Assembly: GCA_001189345.1 (NCBI GenBank)
Contig: LFKV01000003.1
Span: 51,850-115,849, forward strand
Origin: Candidatus Paraburkholderia kirkii
GTDB lineage: Bacteria; Pseudomonadota; Gammaproteobacteria; Burkholderiales; Burkholderiaceae
Reading direction: 5' to 3'
DNA length: 64,000 nt
Positions 1-9,953 of this stretch are shown here, piece after piece. The notes beneath the pieces are model-generated. The model searched no databases, was not told the origin of the DNA, and saw nothing but the letters and a program-made list of their open reading frames with translations. A program made the position numbers and the translations under genes. Numbering within the stretch: the stretch's first letter is position 1; each line of letters begins with the position of its first letter.

Positions 1-1046
1 TGAACCAGTTCGCCGATCTGCTCGGCTATCCCGTCACCAACACGCTGATGGGCCTCGGCGGCTACCGGGCGTCCGACAAGAAATTCCTCGGCATGCTCGG
101 CATGCACGGCACGTACGAAGCCAATATGGCGATGCAGCATTGCGACGTGCTGATCGCCATCGGCGCGCGCTTCGACGACCGCGTGATCGGCGATCCGAAG
201 CACTTCGCGTCGTCGCCGCGCAAGATCATCCATATCGACGTCGATCCGTCGTCCATCTCCAAGCGCGTGAAGGTCGACATTCCGATCGTTGGCGACGTGA
301 AGGAAGTGCTGAGGGAGCTCATCGAGCAGCTTCAGCACGCCGAGCACGGCCCGGACACGCAGGCGCTCGCGAAGTGGTGGGACGAGATCGAAGGCTGGCG
401 CTCGAAGGATTGCCTCCTCGCCTACGACCGCAAGAGCGAGATCATCAAGCCGCAGTACGTCGTCGAGAAGCTCTGGGAGCTCACCGACGACAACGCGTTC
501 GTGTGCTCGGACGTCGGCCAGCATCAGATGTGGGCGGCGCAGTTCTATCCGTTCAACAAGCCGCGCCGCTGGATCAACTCGGGCGGCCTCGGCACGATGG
601 GCTTCGGCCTGCCTGCCGCGATGGGCGTGAAGATGGCCTATCCGGACGACGAAGTGGTCTGCATCACAGGCGAAGGCTCCATCCAGATGTGCATTCAGGA
701 GCTCTCGACATGCAAGCAGTACAACACGCCCGTCAAGATCATCTCGCTGAACAACCGCTATCTGGGCATGGTGCGCCAGTGGCAGCAGATCGAGTACAAG
801 AAGCGCTACTCCAGCTCGTACATGGACGCGCTGCCCGACTTCGTGAAGCTGGCTGAAGCGTACGGCCATGTCGGCATTCGTGTCGAAAAGACCGCGGACG
901 TCGAGCCGGCGCTGAAGGAAGCGCTGCGTCTCAAGGACCGCACCGTATTTCTCGACTTCCAGACCGATCCCACCGAAAACGTATTCCCGATGGTGCAGGC
1001 AGGTAAAGGCATCACGGAAATGCTGCTCGGCTCGGAAGATCTGTAA
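1..1046 (+). CDS. ilvI: Acetolactate synthase large subunit, 3' part
   Basis: Condenses two pyruvates, or pyruvate and 2-oxobutyrate, in the first common step of valine, leucine and isoleucine synthesis. Only the C-terminal part is present; the open frame (codons from base 3) runs in from the left edge. The central domain (GARFDDRVIGDP, IDVDPSSI) and the C-terminal thiamine-diphosphate domain are visible, with the cofactor motif starting at GEGSIQM and ending at the NN of SLNNRYLGM. It is followed by its regulatory subunit and by ilvC, the usual betaproteobacterial ilv operon. No lesion is seen. Confidence 0.96.
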   Translation, partial: NQFADLLGYPVTNTLMGLGGYRASDKKFLGMLGMHGTYEANMAMQHCDVLIAIGARFDDRVIGDPKHFASSPRKIIHIDVDPSSISKRVKVDIPIVGDVKEVLRELIEQLQHAEHGPDTQALAKWWDEIEGWRSKDCLLAYDRKSEIIKPQYVVEKLWELTDDNAFVCSDVGQHQMWAAQFYPFNKPRRWINSGGLGTMGFGLPAAMGVKMAYPDDEVVCITGEGSIQMCIQELSTCKQYNTPVKIISLNNRYLGMVRQWQQIEYKKRYSSSYMDALPDFVKLAEAYGHVGIRVEKTADVEPALKEALRLKDRTVFLDFQTDPTENVFPMVQAGKGITEMLLGSEDL

Positions 1047-1155
1047 CGAGGGTTTGCCTCGCGAGGCTCGCGCGCGCCTGTCTTCACAAAGGACATGAGC
1101 GGCGCGCGGGTTTTTCGGACGAGTCCATTCTGGACACACATCGGGAAACACGAAC

Positions 1156-1647
1156 ATGAAACACATCATCTCCGTTTTGCTGGAAAACGAACCAGGCGCG
1201 TTATCGCGCGTCGTCGGGCTCTTTTCCGCGCGCGACTATAACATCGAAACGCTGACGGTGGCGCCGACCGAAGACAGCTCGCTGTCGCGGCTGACCATCG
1301 TCTCGATTGGCTCGGACGACGTGATCGAACAGATCACGAAGCACCTGAACCGCCTGATCGAGGTGGTGAAAGTGGTCGACCTGACAGAGGGTGCCCACAT
1401 CGAGCGCGAGCTGATTCTCATCAAGGTAAGGGCGGTCGGCAAGGAACGCGAAGAGATGAAGCGCATGGCGGACATTTTCCGTGGCCGTATCATCGACGTG
1501 ACCGAGAAGACCTACACGATGGAACTGACGGGCGCGTCCGACAAGCTCGACGCGTTCATTCAGGCGCTCGACGCCACGGCGATCCTCGAAACGGTTCGCA
1601 CGGGCAGCTCCGGCATCGGCCGCGGCGAGCGCATCCTCAAGGTATAG
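1156..1647 (+). CDS. ilvN: Acetolactate synthase small (regulatory) subunit
   Basis: Regulatory partner of the upstream large subunit. It carries valine feedback inhibition and raises catalytic activity. The protein is 163 residues, the usual short IlvN/IlvH length. An N-terminal ACT domain begins MKHIISVLLENEPGALSRV and holds the conserved NIETLTV segment. The start is the first ATG in frame, 109 bases after the large subunit. It is intact and sits between ilvI and ilvC in one transcription direction. Confidence 0.96.
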   Translation: MKHIISVLLENEPGALSRVVGLFSARDYNIETLTVAPTEDSSLSRLTIVSIGSDDVIEQITKHLNRLIEVVKVVDLTEGAHIERELILIKVRAVGKEREEMKRMADIFRGRIIDVTEKTYTMELTGASDKLDAFIQALDATAILETVRTGSSGIGRGERILKV

Positions 1648-1682
1648 CGGGCGGCAGTCCACTTCATCAGCAGCACACGTAG

Positions 1683-2741
<1,059 letters not shown>

Positions 2742-2838
2742 GCGTCACGCTTTTTGCTTGACCGAAAGCCGTCCGGATGCCCTGTGCTCCGGGCAGCTTT
2801 TGCTATCCTACGGTTTTTGGAAAATACAGATCTCGTTC

Positions 2839-3483
2839 ATGAACTATCCTCATCCGATCATTGCCCGCGAAGGCTGGCCGTTCATCGCCATCGCGGCCGT
2901 CGTTGCCATCCTCGTGCAGGCGAGGGGCGGCTTTGGCTTCGCCTGGATTTTCTGGCTGATCGTGATCTTCGTCGTTCAGTTCTTTCGCGATCCGCCGCGC
3001 CCGATTCCGTCGCAGCCCAACGCGGTGCTGTGTCCGGCCGACGGGCGCATCGTCGCGGTCGAAACCGCGAACGATCCTTACGCGGGCCGCGAGGCGCTCA
3101 AGATCAGCGTGTTCATGGACGTGTTCAACGTGCACTCGCAACGCTCGCCGGTGGACGGTGCGATTACCAAGGTGCAGTATTTTCCGGGCGCGTACCTGAA
3201 CGCCGCCGTGGACAAGGCGTCCACCGAGAACGAGCGCAACGCCATCGTGCTGCAGACCGCGAGCGGGCACACCGTGACGTCGGTGCAGATCGCGGGACTG
3301 ATCGCGCGCCGCATTCTCTGCTACGTGCACGTGGGCGAGCCGCTCACGCGCGGTCAGCGTTACGGCTTCGTTCGCTTCGGCTCGCGTGTCGACGTGTATC
3401 TGCCGGTGGGCAGCCGTCCGCGCGTCTCGATCGGCGAGAAAGTCTCGGCTTCGTCGACGATCCTCGCCGAGTTCGCGGAATAA
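2839..3483 (+). CDS. psd: Phosphatidylserine decarboxylase proenzyme
   Basis: Decarboxylates phosphatidylserine to phosphatidylethanolamine at the inner membrane. The protein is 214 residues, the short proteobacterial form. One or two membrane segments lie at residues about 12-48 ([27 protein letters not shown]). The self-cleavage site is the Gly-Ser of RFGSR, making Ser182 the predicted pyruvoyl residue. I chose the ATG giving [15 protein letters not shown] because homologues begin there; the frame is open further upstream. It is directly followed by pssA, whose product supplies its substrate. Confidence 0.93.
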   Translation: MNYPHPIIAREGWPFIAIAAVVAILVQARGGFGFAWIFWLIVIFVVQFFRDPPRPIPSQPNAVLCPADGRIVAVETANDPYAGREALKISVFMDVFNVHSQRSPVDGAITKVQYFPGAYLNAAVDKASTENERNAIVLQTASGHTVTSVQIAGLIARRILCYVHVGEPLTRGQRYGFVRFGSRVDVYLPVGSRPRVSIGEKVSASSTILAEFAE

Positions 3484-3496
3484 CGCGGAGGATTCG

Positions 3497-4363
3497 ATGG
3501 CGGCATTCAAACCGCGCCGTAATCGCGTGAACGCGACGCCTCCGCGCGCGTTCCGCCGCAACAAAGCCGCGCAGGACGTCGGCGCCGTGGAGACGCGGCG
3601 CGCGAAGCGGCAGCAATTCCTGAGAAAGCGCGGCATCTATCTGCTGCCGAATGCTTTCACCACCGCCGCGCTCTTCTGCGGCTTCTTCGCCGTGGTGCAG
3701 GCGATGAACGTGCGCTTCGAGATCGCGGCGATCGCCATTTTCGTCGCGATGGTGCTCGACGGCATGGATGGCCGCGTCGCGCGCATGACGCACACGCAAA
3801 GCGCGTTCGGGGAGCAGTTCGACAGTCTGTCGGACATGGTGTCGTTCGGCGTCGCGCCCGCGCTCGTGATGTACGAGTGGGTCCTGAAGGACCTCGGCCG
3901 CTGGGGCTGGCTCGCGGCCTTCGTCTATTGCTCGGGCGCGGCGCTCAGGCTCGCGCGCTTCAACACCAATGTCGGCGTGGTCGACAAACGCTATTTCCAG
4001 GGCTTGCCGTCGCCGGCGGCGGCCGCGCTGATCGCGGGTTTCGTGTGGCTCGCGACCGACAACCGCGTGCCGCTCAAGCTCGTTTGGCTGCCGTGGGTCG
4101 CGTTCGCGCTGACGATCTACGCCGGCGTGACGATGGTGTCGAACGCGCCGTTCTACAGCGGCAAGGCGCTGGACGTGCGCTATCGCGTGCCGTTCGCGGG
4201 CGTGCTGCTGATCGTGGTAGCGTTCGTGCTGGTGTCGTCGGATCCGCCCGTCATGCTGTTCTGCCTGTTCGTGCTGTACGGCTTCTCGGGCTATGTCTGG
4301 TGGGCCTATATGGCGGTGTGCGGACGGCCCAATCCGGCGCGCAGTTCACAGCGGTATCATTAG
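3497..4363 (+). CDS. pssA: CDP-diacylglycerol-serine O-phosphatidyltransferase
   Basis: Makes phosphatidylserine from CDP-diacylglycerol and serine; Psd then converts this to phosphatidylethanolamine. The predicted protein has 288 residues, a basic N-terminal tail, then a CDP-alcohol phosphatidyltransferase domain. The family motif appears as DGMDGRVARMTHTQSAFGEQFDSLSD (given here in two halves: DGMDGRVAR and FGEQFDSLSD) with its catalytic aspartates. Several membrane helices follow. The start at ATG 3497 has gcggagg just upstream and lies 13 bases after the psd stop, so the two are co-transcribed. Confidence 0.94.
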   Translation: MAAFKPRRNRVNATPPRAFRRNKAAQDVGAVETRRAKRQQFLRKRGIYLLPNAFTTAALFCGFFAVVQAMNVRFEIAAIAIFVAMVLDGMDGRVARMTHTQSAFGEQFDSLSDMVSFGVAPALVMYEWVLKDLGRWGWLAAFVYCSGAALRLARFNTNVGVVDKRYFQGLPSPAAAALIAGFVWLATDNRVPLKLVWLPWVAFALTIYAGVTMVSNAPFYSGKALDVRYRVPFAGVLLIVVAFVLVSSDPPVMLFCLFVLYGFSGYVWWAYMAVCGRPNPARSSQRYH

Positions 4364-4386
4364 CCGCTAACGGTCCCGCGGACCGT
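4350..4386. other. Two small hairpins after pssA
   Basis: Two inverted repeats sit at and just after the pssA stop: agcgg/ccgct (4350-4368) and acggtcc/ggaccgt with a 3-base loop (4370-4386). Neither is followed by a T-run on either strand; the second is followed by an A-run on the plus strand. They may end convergent transcription without being classical terminators. Confidence 0.35.
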
Positions 4387-4456
4387 GAAAAAAGGGGCGG
4401 TGCGCCCTCGTCATTCATGCACGCTGCCCGATGCGCGTCCGCTTGGGACCGGGCAT

Positions 4457-5640
4457 TCACAAATGGAGCGCGGGATAGATATACGCCGTGTGTCCGGAGG
4501 ACGGAACGCTGACGCGCGTCGGCCCGATCAGGCTGTTGAACAGCAGATCGCCGTTCGGGAGAAACTGAATCAGAGCGTAGAAGCCATTGCCCAGAATGCC
4601 GGGTCCGAAGATGCCGGTGAACCGCGTTGCGCCGGTGTTCCAGTCCAGCCCGGTCACGACCCAGCCATCGCCCGACAATTCCGCTTGCGCCGACTGTGGC
4701 GTGTTTGCGTAGTTGCCGCTGGTGAATACCTGCGGTGACGCGACGCCACTGCCGGCGCTGATGGTCGGCACCATGCTGTTGGAAGAAATTTCGGGACGCG
4801 CCCACACCGATGACCATTGATGCGCACCGGGATCCCATGCGAAGCGCTCCACGCCGATTGGCGACGGGAAAAGCGCCGTGCCGCGCAGCAGGTTATACAC
4901 GATCGGACTGGTGCCCGAGCTGGAACTCGCGATGTTATTGACGACGAATGCGCCCCATCCATACACCGCGACGGACTGATCTGTCTGGATCTGGGCGTTC
5001 GCAGGCGAGCCGCAGTTGACCTGGATGATTCCCGCCAGACAAGGATTGCCTGGATGGGGCACGGGCACGCCAGGTGGAATCCGGTTGCGCCAGAAGGCCG
5101 CCAGATGCATGCGCGCCTTGCCGTCGGTGATGACCACCAGTTCGTCTTGCGAGTCGTCGAAGCCCATCAGGGCTGGGGTGCTGCCCGAGCCTGAGCCGAA
5201 CACCGTGAAATAGGTGTCGCCAGTGGGGTAGGAAGCCGTCCACGCGCCATCGGCAGGGTCGAGCGATAGTTTCTGCTCGCTATCGTTCCACACGGCCTTG
5301 TACATATTTGCGTTGGAGACGAAATAAATCCCGTCGTGATTATCGACGGCGGCGGAATTGCTGATGCTCTCGCTGCTGCTTATTTCGACGGTATGCACAG
5401 TTGGCGTTTGTCCGTTCAGAAACGAGCCGCCGACGACGCTCACAGAATGAGAGCCGATGATGACCAGCCTGCCTGAACGGAATCGAAGTGCGTGATCGCG
5501 TAGACCGGGCCGGCCAGATGAGGGTTGACGGGCGGCAAGCCTTGAGCGCTCGCGGAAAGAGCCATGATACACGCGCTGGCCGACACGGTTCCCGATAGCA
5601 TGACCGAAAAGAGCTTTCGCACTACGAGACGCCAATTCAT
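4457..5640 (-). pseudogene. Secreted hypothetical protein, frameshifted
   Basis: I do not recognise the family. Reading from ATG 5640 gives a clear signal peptide (MNWRLVVRKLFSVMLSG ... LSASAQG) and about 60 residues, then a stop at 5440. The rest of the protein, from RLVIIGSHSVSVVGG to YIYPALHL at 4457, is in another frame, so a one-base lesion lies near 5465-5475. The mature part is rich in Gly, Ser and Thr with repeated short strands (NDSEQKLSLDPADG, ELVVITDGKARMHLAAFW), suggestive of a beta-propeller-like extracellular protein; that is inference. Base composition is more AT-rich than the neighbours, a hint of foreign origin. Confidence 0.6.
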
Positions 5641-6108
5641 GGTGATCTCCGAGAAGGCCCAACGACATGAAATACAGCATTGGCAATTCCCGTGAATCGG
5701 GTTCGATGTGCAATATCAACCAAATGAGCAAACGGATTCTGATCTGTAGTTTGGAATGCGAATCGATCGTCCATCACTCATTGAATGCTTTGCCGCACTC
5801 GAACTCGCCTTGCGGGGAACAGAAATGTACTCTGGTATTGTTGCCGCAGCTGTGAATTGCGAGCTTGCCTTATTGGGAAAGTCCGCTGCAAATGACAATA
5901 GCACGCGCGGGGCTGGATATCACGCCTCTTTGACATATGAGCATTCTTCGCGGCGCATTGTTTCAATGCTCGCACGCGCCAAATGGAGTATTTGAAAAAT
6001 CATCGACGCATTGTGAACGCATTCGAAATGCGGCTCATTTTGTGTGCACTCCATCGGAAGAATTTTTTATTCGAACGCGCTCGTCTTTTCAGAATCTCGG
6101 GTGCGATT
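5641..6108. other. AT-rich intergenic stretch
   Basis: About 470 bases with no supported gene. It is clearly more AT-rich than the rest of the window and holds the upstream region of the leftward secreted-protein gene. Short open frames here have no recognisable product or ribosome site. I see no repeat or RNA gene. Confidence 0.5.
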
Positions 6109-6867
6109 GAAAAAATAAGGCAGCCGGTTTGGGCTGCCTTGATGTTCAGGATGAGCCGTATCAACCGGCCACGAGCGTCCCGTTTTGTGACCTTGCGCGA
6201 ACGGCGGCGGGTTCTTGTATGCGAAGTAACGCGTCTTGCCGTTTTCCATCCGCACGCGCACGGAATAATCGGTTTCGCTGCGCAGATGCTTTTCGACCGA
6301 GTTGCCCGCGAGACCGCCGCCGAGCGCGCCGAGCAGGGTCATGGCGGCACGGCCGCCGCCGCGTCCGAACTGATTCCCGACGACCCCGCCCGCCACCGCG
6401 CCCCCGACCGCGCCGATACCGGTTCCGTGGCCTTCGTGCTTGAAGGCGGAAATCGCCTCGACGGTGCCGCACGTCGAGCAATATGCCGGATGCTGCGGCG
6501 GTTGCTGCGCATACGACGGCTGCACAGGTTGTTGCGCCGGAGGCTGCTGCGCTTGCTGCTCGGCCGCCTGTTGCTGAGCCGCCTCCTGCTGCGCCTGTTG
6601 CTGGGCCGCGCCCGATTGCTGCGCGGGGCTCGGCGCGGCCGAATCCACGACCGGCTGCTGCGCGACGGTCGCCGTCTGCGTTTGCGGATTCCGCGCTGAA
6701 TTGCTCGATGCCTTCGGGAACAGTCCCGTCATCGCTGCCGTTCCCGCGAGACTCGCGACGATCACCGCGCCCGCCGCCGTGGCGACGAGCGGATGCAGGC
6801 GCCGCTGCTGCGGCTGAGCGCCGCCCGAAGAGGGTGGCGTGCTGAGTTTGTTGGTCCCGTTATCCAT
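6067..6867 (-). CDS. Glycine-zipper 2TM envelope protein, C-terminus frameshifted
   Basis: Membrane-anchored envelope protein of unknown exact role. ATG 6867 follows a strong ribosome site (aaggagg). A transmembrane segment lies near residues 30-50 (LVATAAGAVIVASLAGTA), followed by a long Gln/Ala/Pro-rich linker, then a glycine-zipper domain (GTGIGAVGGAVAGGVVGNQFG, ALGGGLAGNSVEKH). One A appears missing from a run at 6183-6186. Restoring it ends the protein at TGA 6161-6163 with NGTLVAG, just before the terminator. As it stands, the frame runs through that terminator to 6067 and adds about 30 unrelated residues. Confidence 0.8.
   Translation of the reverse strand: MDNGTNKLSTPPSSGGAQPQQRRLHPLVATAAGAVIVASLAGTAAMTGLFPKASSNSARNPQTQTATVAQQPVVDSAAPSPAQQSGAAQQQAQQEAAQQQAAEQQAQQPPAQQPVQPSYAQQPPQHPAYCSTCGTVEAISAFKHEGHGTGIGAVGGAVAGGVVGNQFGRGGGRAAMTLLGALGGGLAGNSVEKHLRSETDYSVRVRMENGKTRYFAYKNPPPFAQGHKTGRSWPVDTAHPEHQGSPNRLPYFFNRTRDSEKTSAFE
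6109..6140 (-). terminator. Rho-independent terminator of the glycine-zipper gene
   Basis: The stem aaggcagcc/ggctgcctt with a 6-base loop is followed on the minus strand by ttatttttt. Its position fixes where the upstream gene should end and shows that the current reading frame overshoots. Confidence 0.9.
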
Positions 6868-7097
6868 TTTCCGAACCTCCTTTTCGAGGCGATGCGTCGC
6901 TGCCAATCGTTACTGTCACAATATATTGTCGGAAAAACCCGGAATTTCCGCTTTTTCCGGTTGTAACAATTTCGCGGCGCGACTTGCATTACGAGAAAAG
7001 CACGAGCGGTGCCAAGCCCGAAAACCGGCCTCGGCGAGTCCCGGCGGTCGAATCTGCCTTGAAATTTTTATCAGTCGTTACAACAAAATCGATCAGA

Positions 7098-7127
7098 CAA
7101 AAAAAGCGCGCCTCGAAAGGCGCGCTT
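7098..7127 (-). terminator. Rho-independent terminator of prfB-lysS
   Basis: The stem agcgcgcc/ggcgcgct with loop tcgaaa is followed on the minus strand by a run of seven T. It lies about 30 bases after the lysS stop. Confidence 0.92.
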
Positions 7128-7155
7128 CGGATCCCGCCCGGGACGGCCGGAGGAC

Positions 7156-8682
7156 TCAGTCTTCGCGACGCAGATGCGGGAACAGAATCATGTCGCGAAT
7201 GCTCGGGCTGTCGGTGAGCAGCATCACCAGACGGTCGACGCCGATGCCGCAGCCGCCCGTCGGCGGCATGCCGTATTCGAGCGCGCGGATGTAGTCGGCG
7301 TCGAAGTACATCGCCTCCTCGTCGCCGGCGTCCTTCTGGTCGACCTGTTTCTGGAAGCGCGCGGCCTGATCTTCCGGATCGTTCAGCTCCGAGAAGCCGT
7401 TGGCGATCTCGCGGCCCGTGATGAAGAGCTCGAAGCGCTCCGTGATGCCCGGCACGGAATCGGAAGCACGCGCGAGCGGCGAGACTTCGATCGGGTAATC
7501 GACGATGTACGTCGGCTTCCACAGCTGCGACTCGGCGGTTTCCTCGAACAAGGCGAGTTGCAGCGAACCGAGACCCGCATTGAGAAACGCGGGCTGCGCC
7601 GTATCCACGCCGAACTTCTTCAGTTCCGTGCGCAGGAACGCGGCGTCCGACAACTGCGCATCGGTGTATTGCGGCGCGTACTTCTGGATCGCCTGATTGA
7701 TCGTCAGGCGGTGGAACGGTTTGGAGAGATCCAGCTCGCGGCCCTGATACGTGATGGTCGCGGTGCCGAGCGCATCGATCGCGGCCTGGCGGATCAGCTG
7801 CTCGGTGAAGTCCATCAGCCAGCGGTAATCCGTGTAGGCCGCGTAGAACTCCATCATCGTGAATTCCGGATTGTGGTAGGGCGACACGCCTTCGTTCCGG
7901 AAATTGCGGTTGATCTCGAACACCCGCTCGAAGCCGCCGACGATCAGCCGCTTGAGATAGAGCTCCGGCGCGATGCGCAGGAACATCTGCATGTCGAGTG
8001 CGTTGTGATGCGTGACGAACGGCTTGGTCGCGGCGCCGCCCGGAATCGGGTGCAGCATCGGCGTTTCGACTTCCATGAAGTTCGCCTGCGCCATGAAATT
8101 GCGGATCGAGGTGACGGCCTTGGTGCGCGCCATGAACGTCTTGCGCGATTCGGGTGTGACGATCAGATCGACATAGCGCTGGCGATAGCGCATCTCCTGG
8201 TCGGAGAGTCCGTGGAACTTGTCCGGCAGCGGACGCAGCGCCTTCGAGAGCAGACGCAATTCTGTGCAGCGCACCGAGAGTTCGCCCTTGTTCGTGCGGA
8301 ACAGCACGCCCCTGGCCGCGACGATGTCGCCTAGGTCCCATTTCTTGAACGCGTCGTAGGTTTCGGCGCCGACGTCGGCGGGCGTCACGAAGAACTGGAT
8401 CTGGCTGCTGCCGTCCTGAACCGTCGCGAAGCTGGCCTTGCCCATCACGCGCTTCAGCATCATGCGGCCCGCGATCGCGACGGGCAGGGGATTCGCTTCG
8501 AGCACGTCCTTGTCGATATCTGCGTACTCGGCCTGCAGCGCGGTGGCCTGATGCGTCGGGCGGAAATCGTTCGGATAGGCGACGCCTTGCTCGCGCAGCG
8601 CGCGCAGCTTGTCGCGGCGCTCGGCCATGATCTGGTTCTCTTCCAGTTCGGGAGCGACGCTCGTTTGAGTCGGTTCGGTCAT
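7156..8682 (-). CDS. lysS: Lysyl-tRNA synthetase (class II)
   Basis: Charges tRNA-Lys. The protein is 508 residues, normal for class II LysRS. An OB-fold anticodon domain lies at about residues 60-165. The class II core has motif 2 ([20 protein letters not shown]) and motif 3 ([18 protein letters not shown]). It lies 84 bases downstream of prfB in the conserved prfB-lysS pair and ends at a strong terminator. It is intact. Confidence 0.97.
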   Translation of the reverse strand: MTEPTQTSVAPELEENQIMAERRDKLRALREQGVAYPNDFRPTHQATALQAEYADIDKDVLEANPLPVAIAGRMMLKRVMGKASFATVQDGSSQIQFFVTPADVGAETYDAFKKWDLGDIVAARGVLFRTNKGELSVRCTELRLLSKALRPLPDKFHGLSDQEMRYRQRYVDLIVTPESRKTFMARTKAVTSIRNFMAQANFMEVETPMLHPIPGGAATKPFVTHHNALDMQMFLRIAPELYLKRLIVGGFERVFEINRNFRNEGVSPYHNPEFTMMEFYAAYTDYRWLMDFTEQLIRQAAIDALGTATITYQGRELDLSKPFHRLTINQAIQKYAPQYTDAQLSDAAFLRTELKKFGVDTAQPAFLNAGLGSLQLALFEETAESQLWKPTYIVDYPIEVSPLARASDSVPGITERFELFITGREIANGFSELNDPEDQAARFQKQVDQKDAGDEEAMYFDADYIRALEYGMPPTGGCGIGVDRLVMLLTDSPSIRDMILFPHLRRED

Positions 8683-8766
8683 GATGATTCTTGGCTTAAT
8701 ACAGGCGAATGCGCGGTGAGTCGAAACGAAAAATGCGGATATCGGAGCCGATATCCGCGCAGGCGT

Positions 8767-9870
8767 TCAAACGCCCTGTTTCAGGCTCGCGCTGATGAAG
8801 TCGTCGAGGTCGCCGTCGAGCACGGCGCGCGTGTTGCTCATTTCCACGCTGGTGCGCAGATCCTTCACGCGGCTCTGGTCGAGCACGTAGGAGCGGATCT
8901 GATGGCCCCAGCCCACATCGGTCTTGCTCGATTCGAGCTTGTCCTGCTCGGCCTGGCGTTTGCGCATCTCGAACTCGTAGAGGCGTGCCTTCAGCATCTG
9001 CATGGCTTCCGCGCGGTTGCGGTGCTGCGAGCGGTCGTTCTGGCACTGCACGACGATGCCCGTCGGAATGTGCGTGAGACGCACGGCGGAGTCCGTCTTG
9101 TTGATGTGCTGGCCGCCCGCGCCCGATGCGCGATAGGTGTCCGTGCGGATATCGGCGGGATTGACTTCGATCTCGATCGAATCGTCAATTTCGGGATACA
9201 CGAACACCGACGAGAACGACGTGTGGCGGCCGCCCGACGAATCGAACGGCGACTTGCGCACGAGCCGGTGAATGCCGGTTTCGGTGCGCAGGTAGCCATA
9301 GGCGTATTCGCCTTCCACCTTGATGGTCGCGCTCTTGATGCCGGCAACGTCGCCTTCCGGCTCCTCGAGCACGTCGGTCTTGAAGCCCTTGCGCTCGCAG
9401 TAGCGCAGGTACTGGCGCAGCAGCATCGACGCCCAGTCGCACGCTTCCGTGCCGCCGGCGCCGGCCTGGATGTCGATGAAGCAGTTGTTCGGGTCGGCCG
9501 GATTCGAGAACATCCGGCGGAATTCCATGTCCTCGACGCGCGCGCGCAAGGCGTCCGCGTCGGCTTCGCACGCGACGAGCGTGTCCTCGTCGTCTTCCTC
9601 GCGCGCCATCTCGAACAGCTCGTTCGCGTCGCGCAGATCGTTGCCGAGCTCGGTGAGCGTCGTCACGACGCCGTCGAGCAGCTTCTTTTCACGACCGAGC
9701 GCCTGGGCGTTCTTCGAGTCATTCCAGACGTTCGGATCTTCGAGTTCCTTGTTGACTTCGGCCAGACGCGCGGACTTGGCGTCGTAGTCAAAGATACCCC
9801 GTAGCTCGCCCGCGCGACGGCGCAGGTCGGCCAGAAGGCTTTCGATCGTGTTGAGACGTTCCGCTTCCAT
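8767..9870 (-). CDS. prfB: Peptide chain release factor 2, frameshift-independent
   Basis: RF2 recognises UGA and UAA stops and releases the peptide. The protein is 367 residues with the GGQ hydrolysis motif ([17 protein letters not shown]). In most bacteria, including relatives, codons 1 to about 25 are in another frame and translation shifts at CTTTGAC. Here the whole protein is one open frame: the junction reads ELRGIFDYD instead of the usual RGYLDYD. It is first in an operon with lysS. Confidence 0.95.
   Translation of the reverse strand: MEAERLNTIESLLADLRRRAGELRGIFDYDAKSARLAEVNKELEDPNVWNDSKNAQALGREKKLLDGVVTTLTELGNDLRDANELFEMAREEDDEDTLVACEADADALRARVEDMEFRRMFSNPADPNNCFIDIQAGAGGTEACDWASMLLRQYLRYCERKGFKTDVLEEPEGDVAGIKSATIKVEGEYAYGYLRTETGIHRLVRKSPFDSSGGRHTSFSSVFVYPEIDDSIEIEVNPADIRTDTYRASGAGGQHINKTDSAVRLTHIPTGIVVQCQNDRSQHRNRAEAMQMLKARLYEFEMRKRQAEQDKLESSKTDVGWGHQIRSYVLDQSRVKDLRTSVEMSNTRAVLDGDLDDFISASLKQGV
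9787..9801 (-). promoter_or_regulatory. Relic of the RF2 programmed +1 frameshift site
   Basis: On the minus strand the sequence reads ctacggggtatctttgac. It retains the slippery CTTTGAC and the purine-rich run that acts as an internal Shine-Dalgarno. The G-run has four G. With five G the CTT codon and TGA would be in frame with the start codon, as in the classical site. The present sequence puts the start and the body of RF2 in one frame, so the autoregulatory stop is gone. Confidence 0.75.
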
Positions 9871-9953
9871 TGTCGATCTTCGGCTTCGTAAAAAGGTGAA
9901 ATTATAGCCGATCGTCAGGGTTCACCCGGCGTTTCGGATGCCCGAAACGCCGC

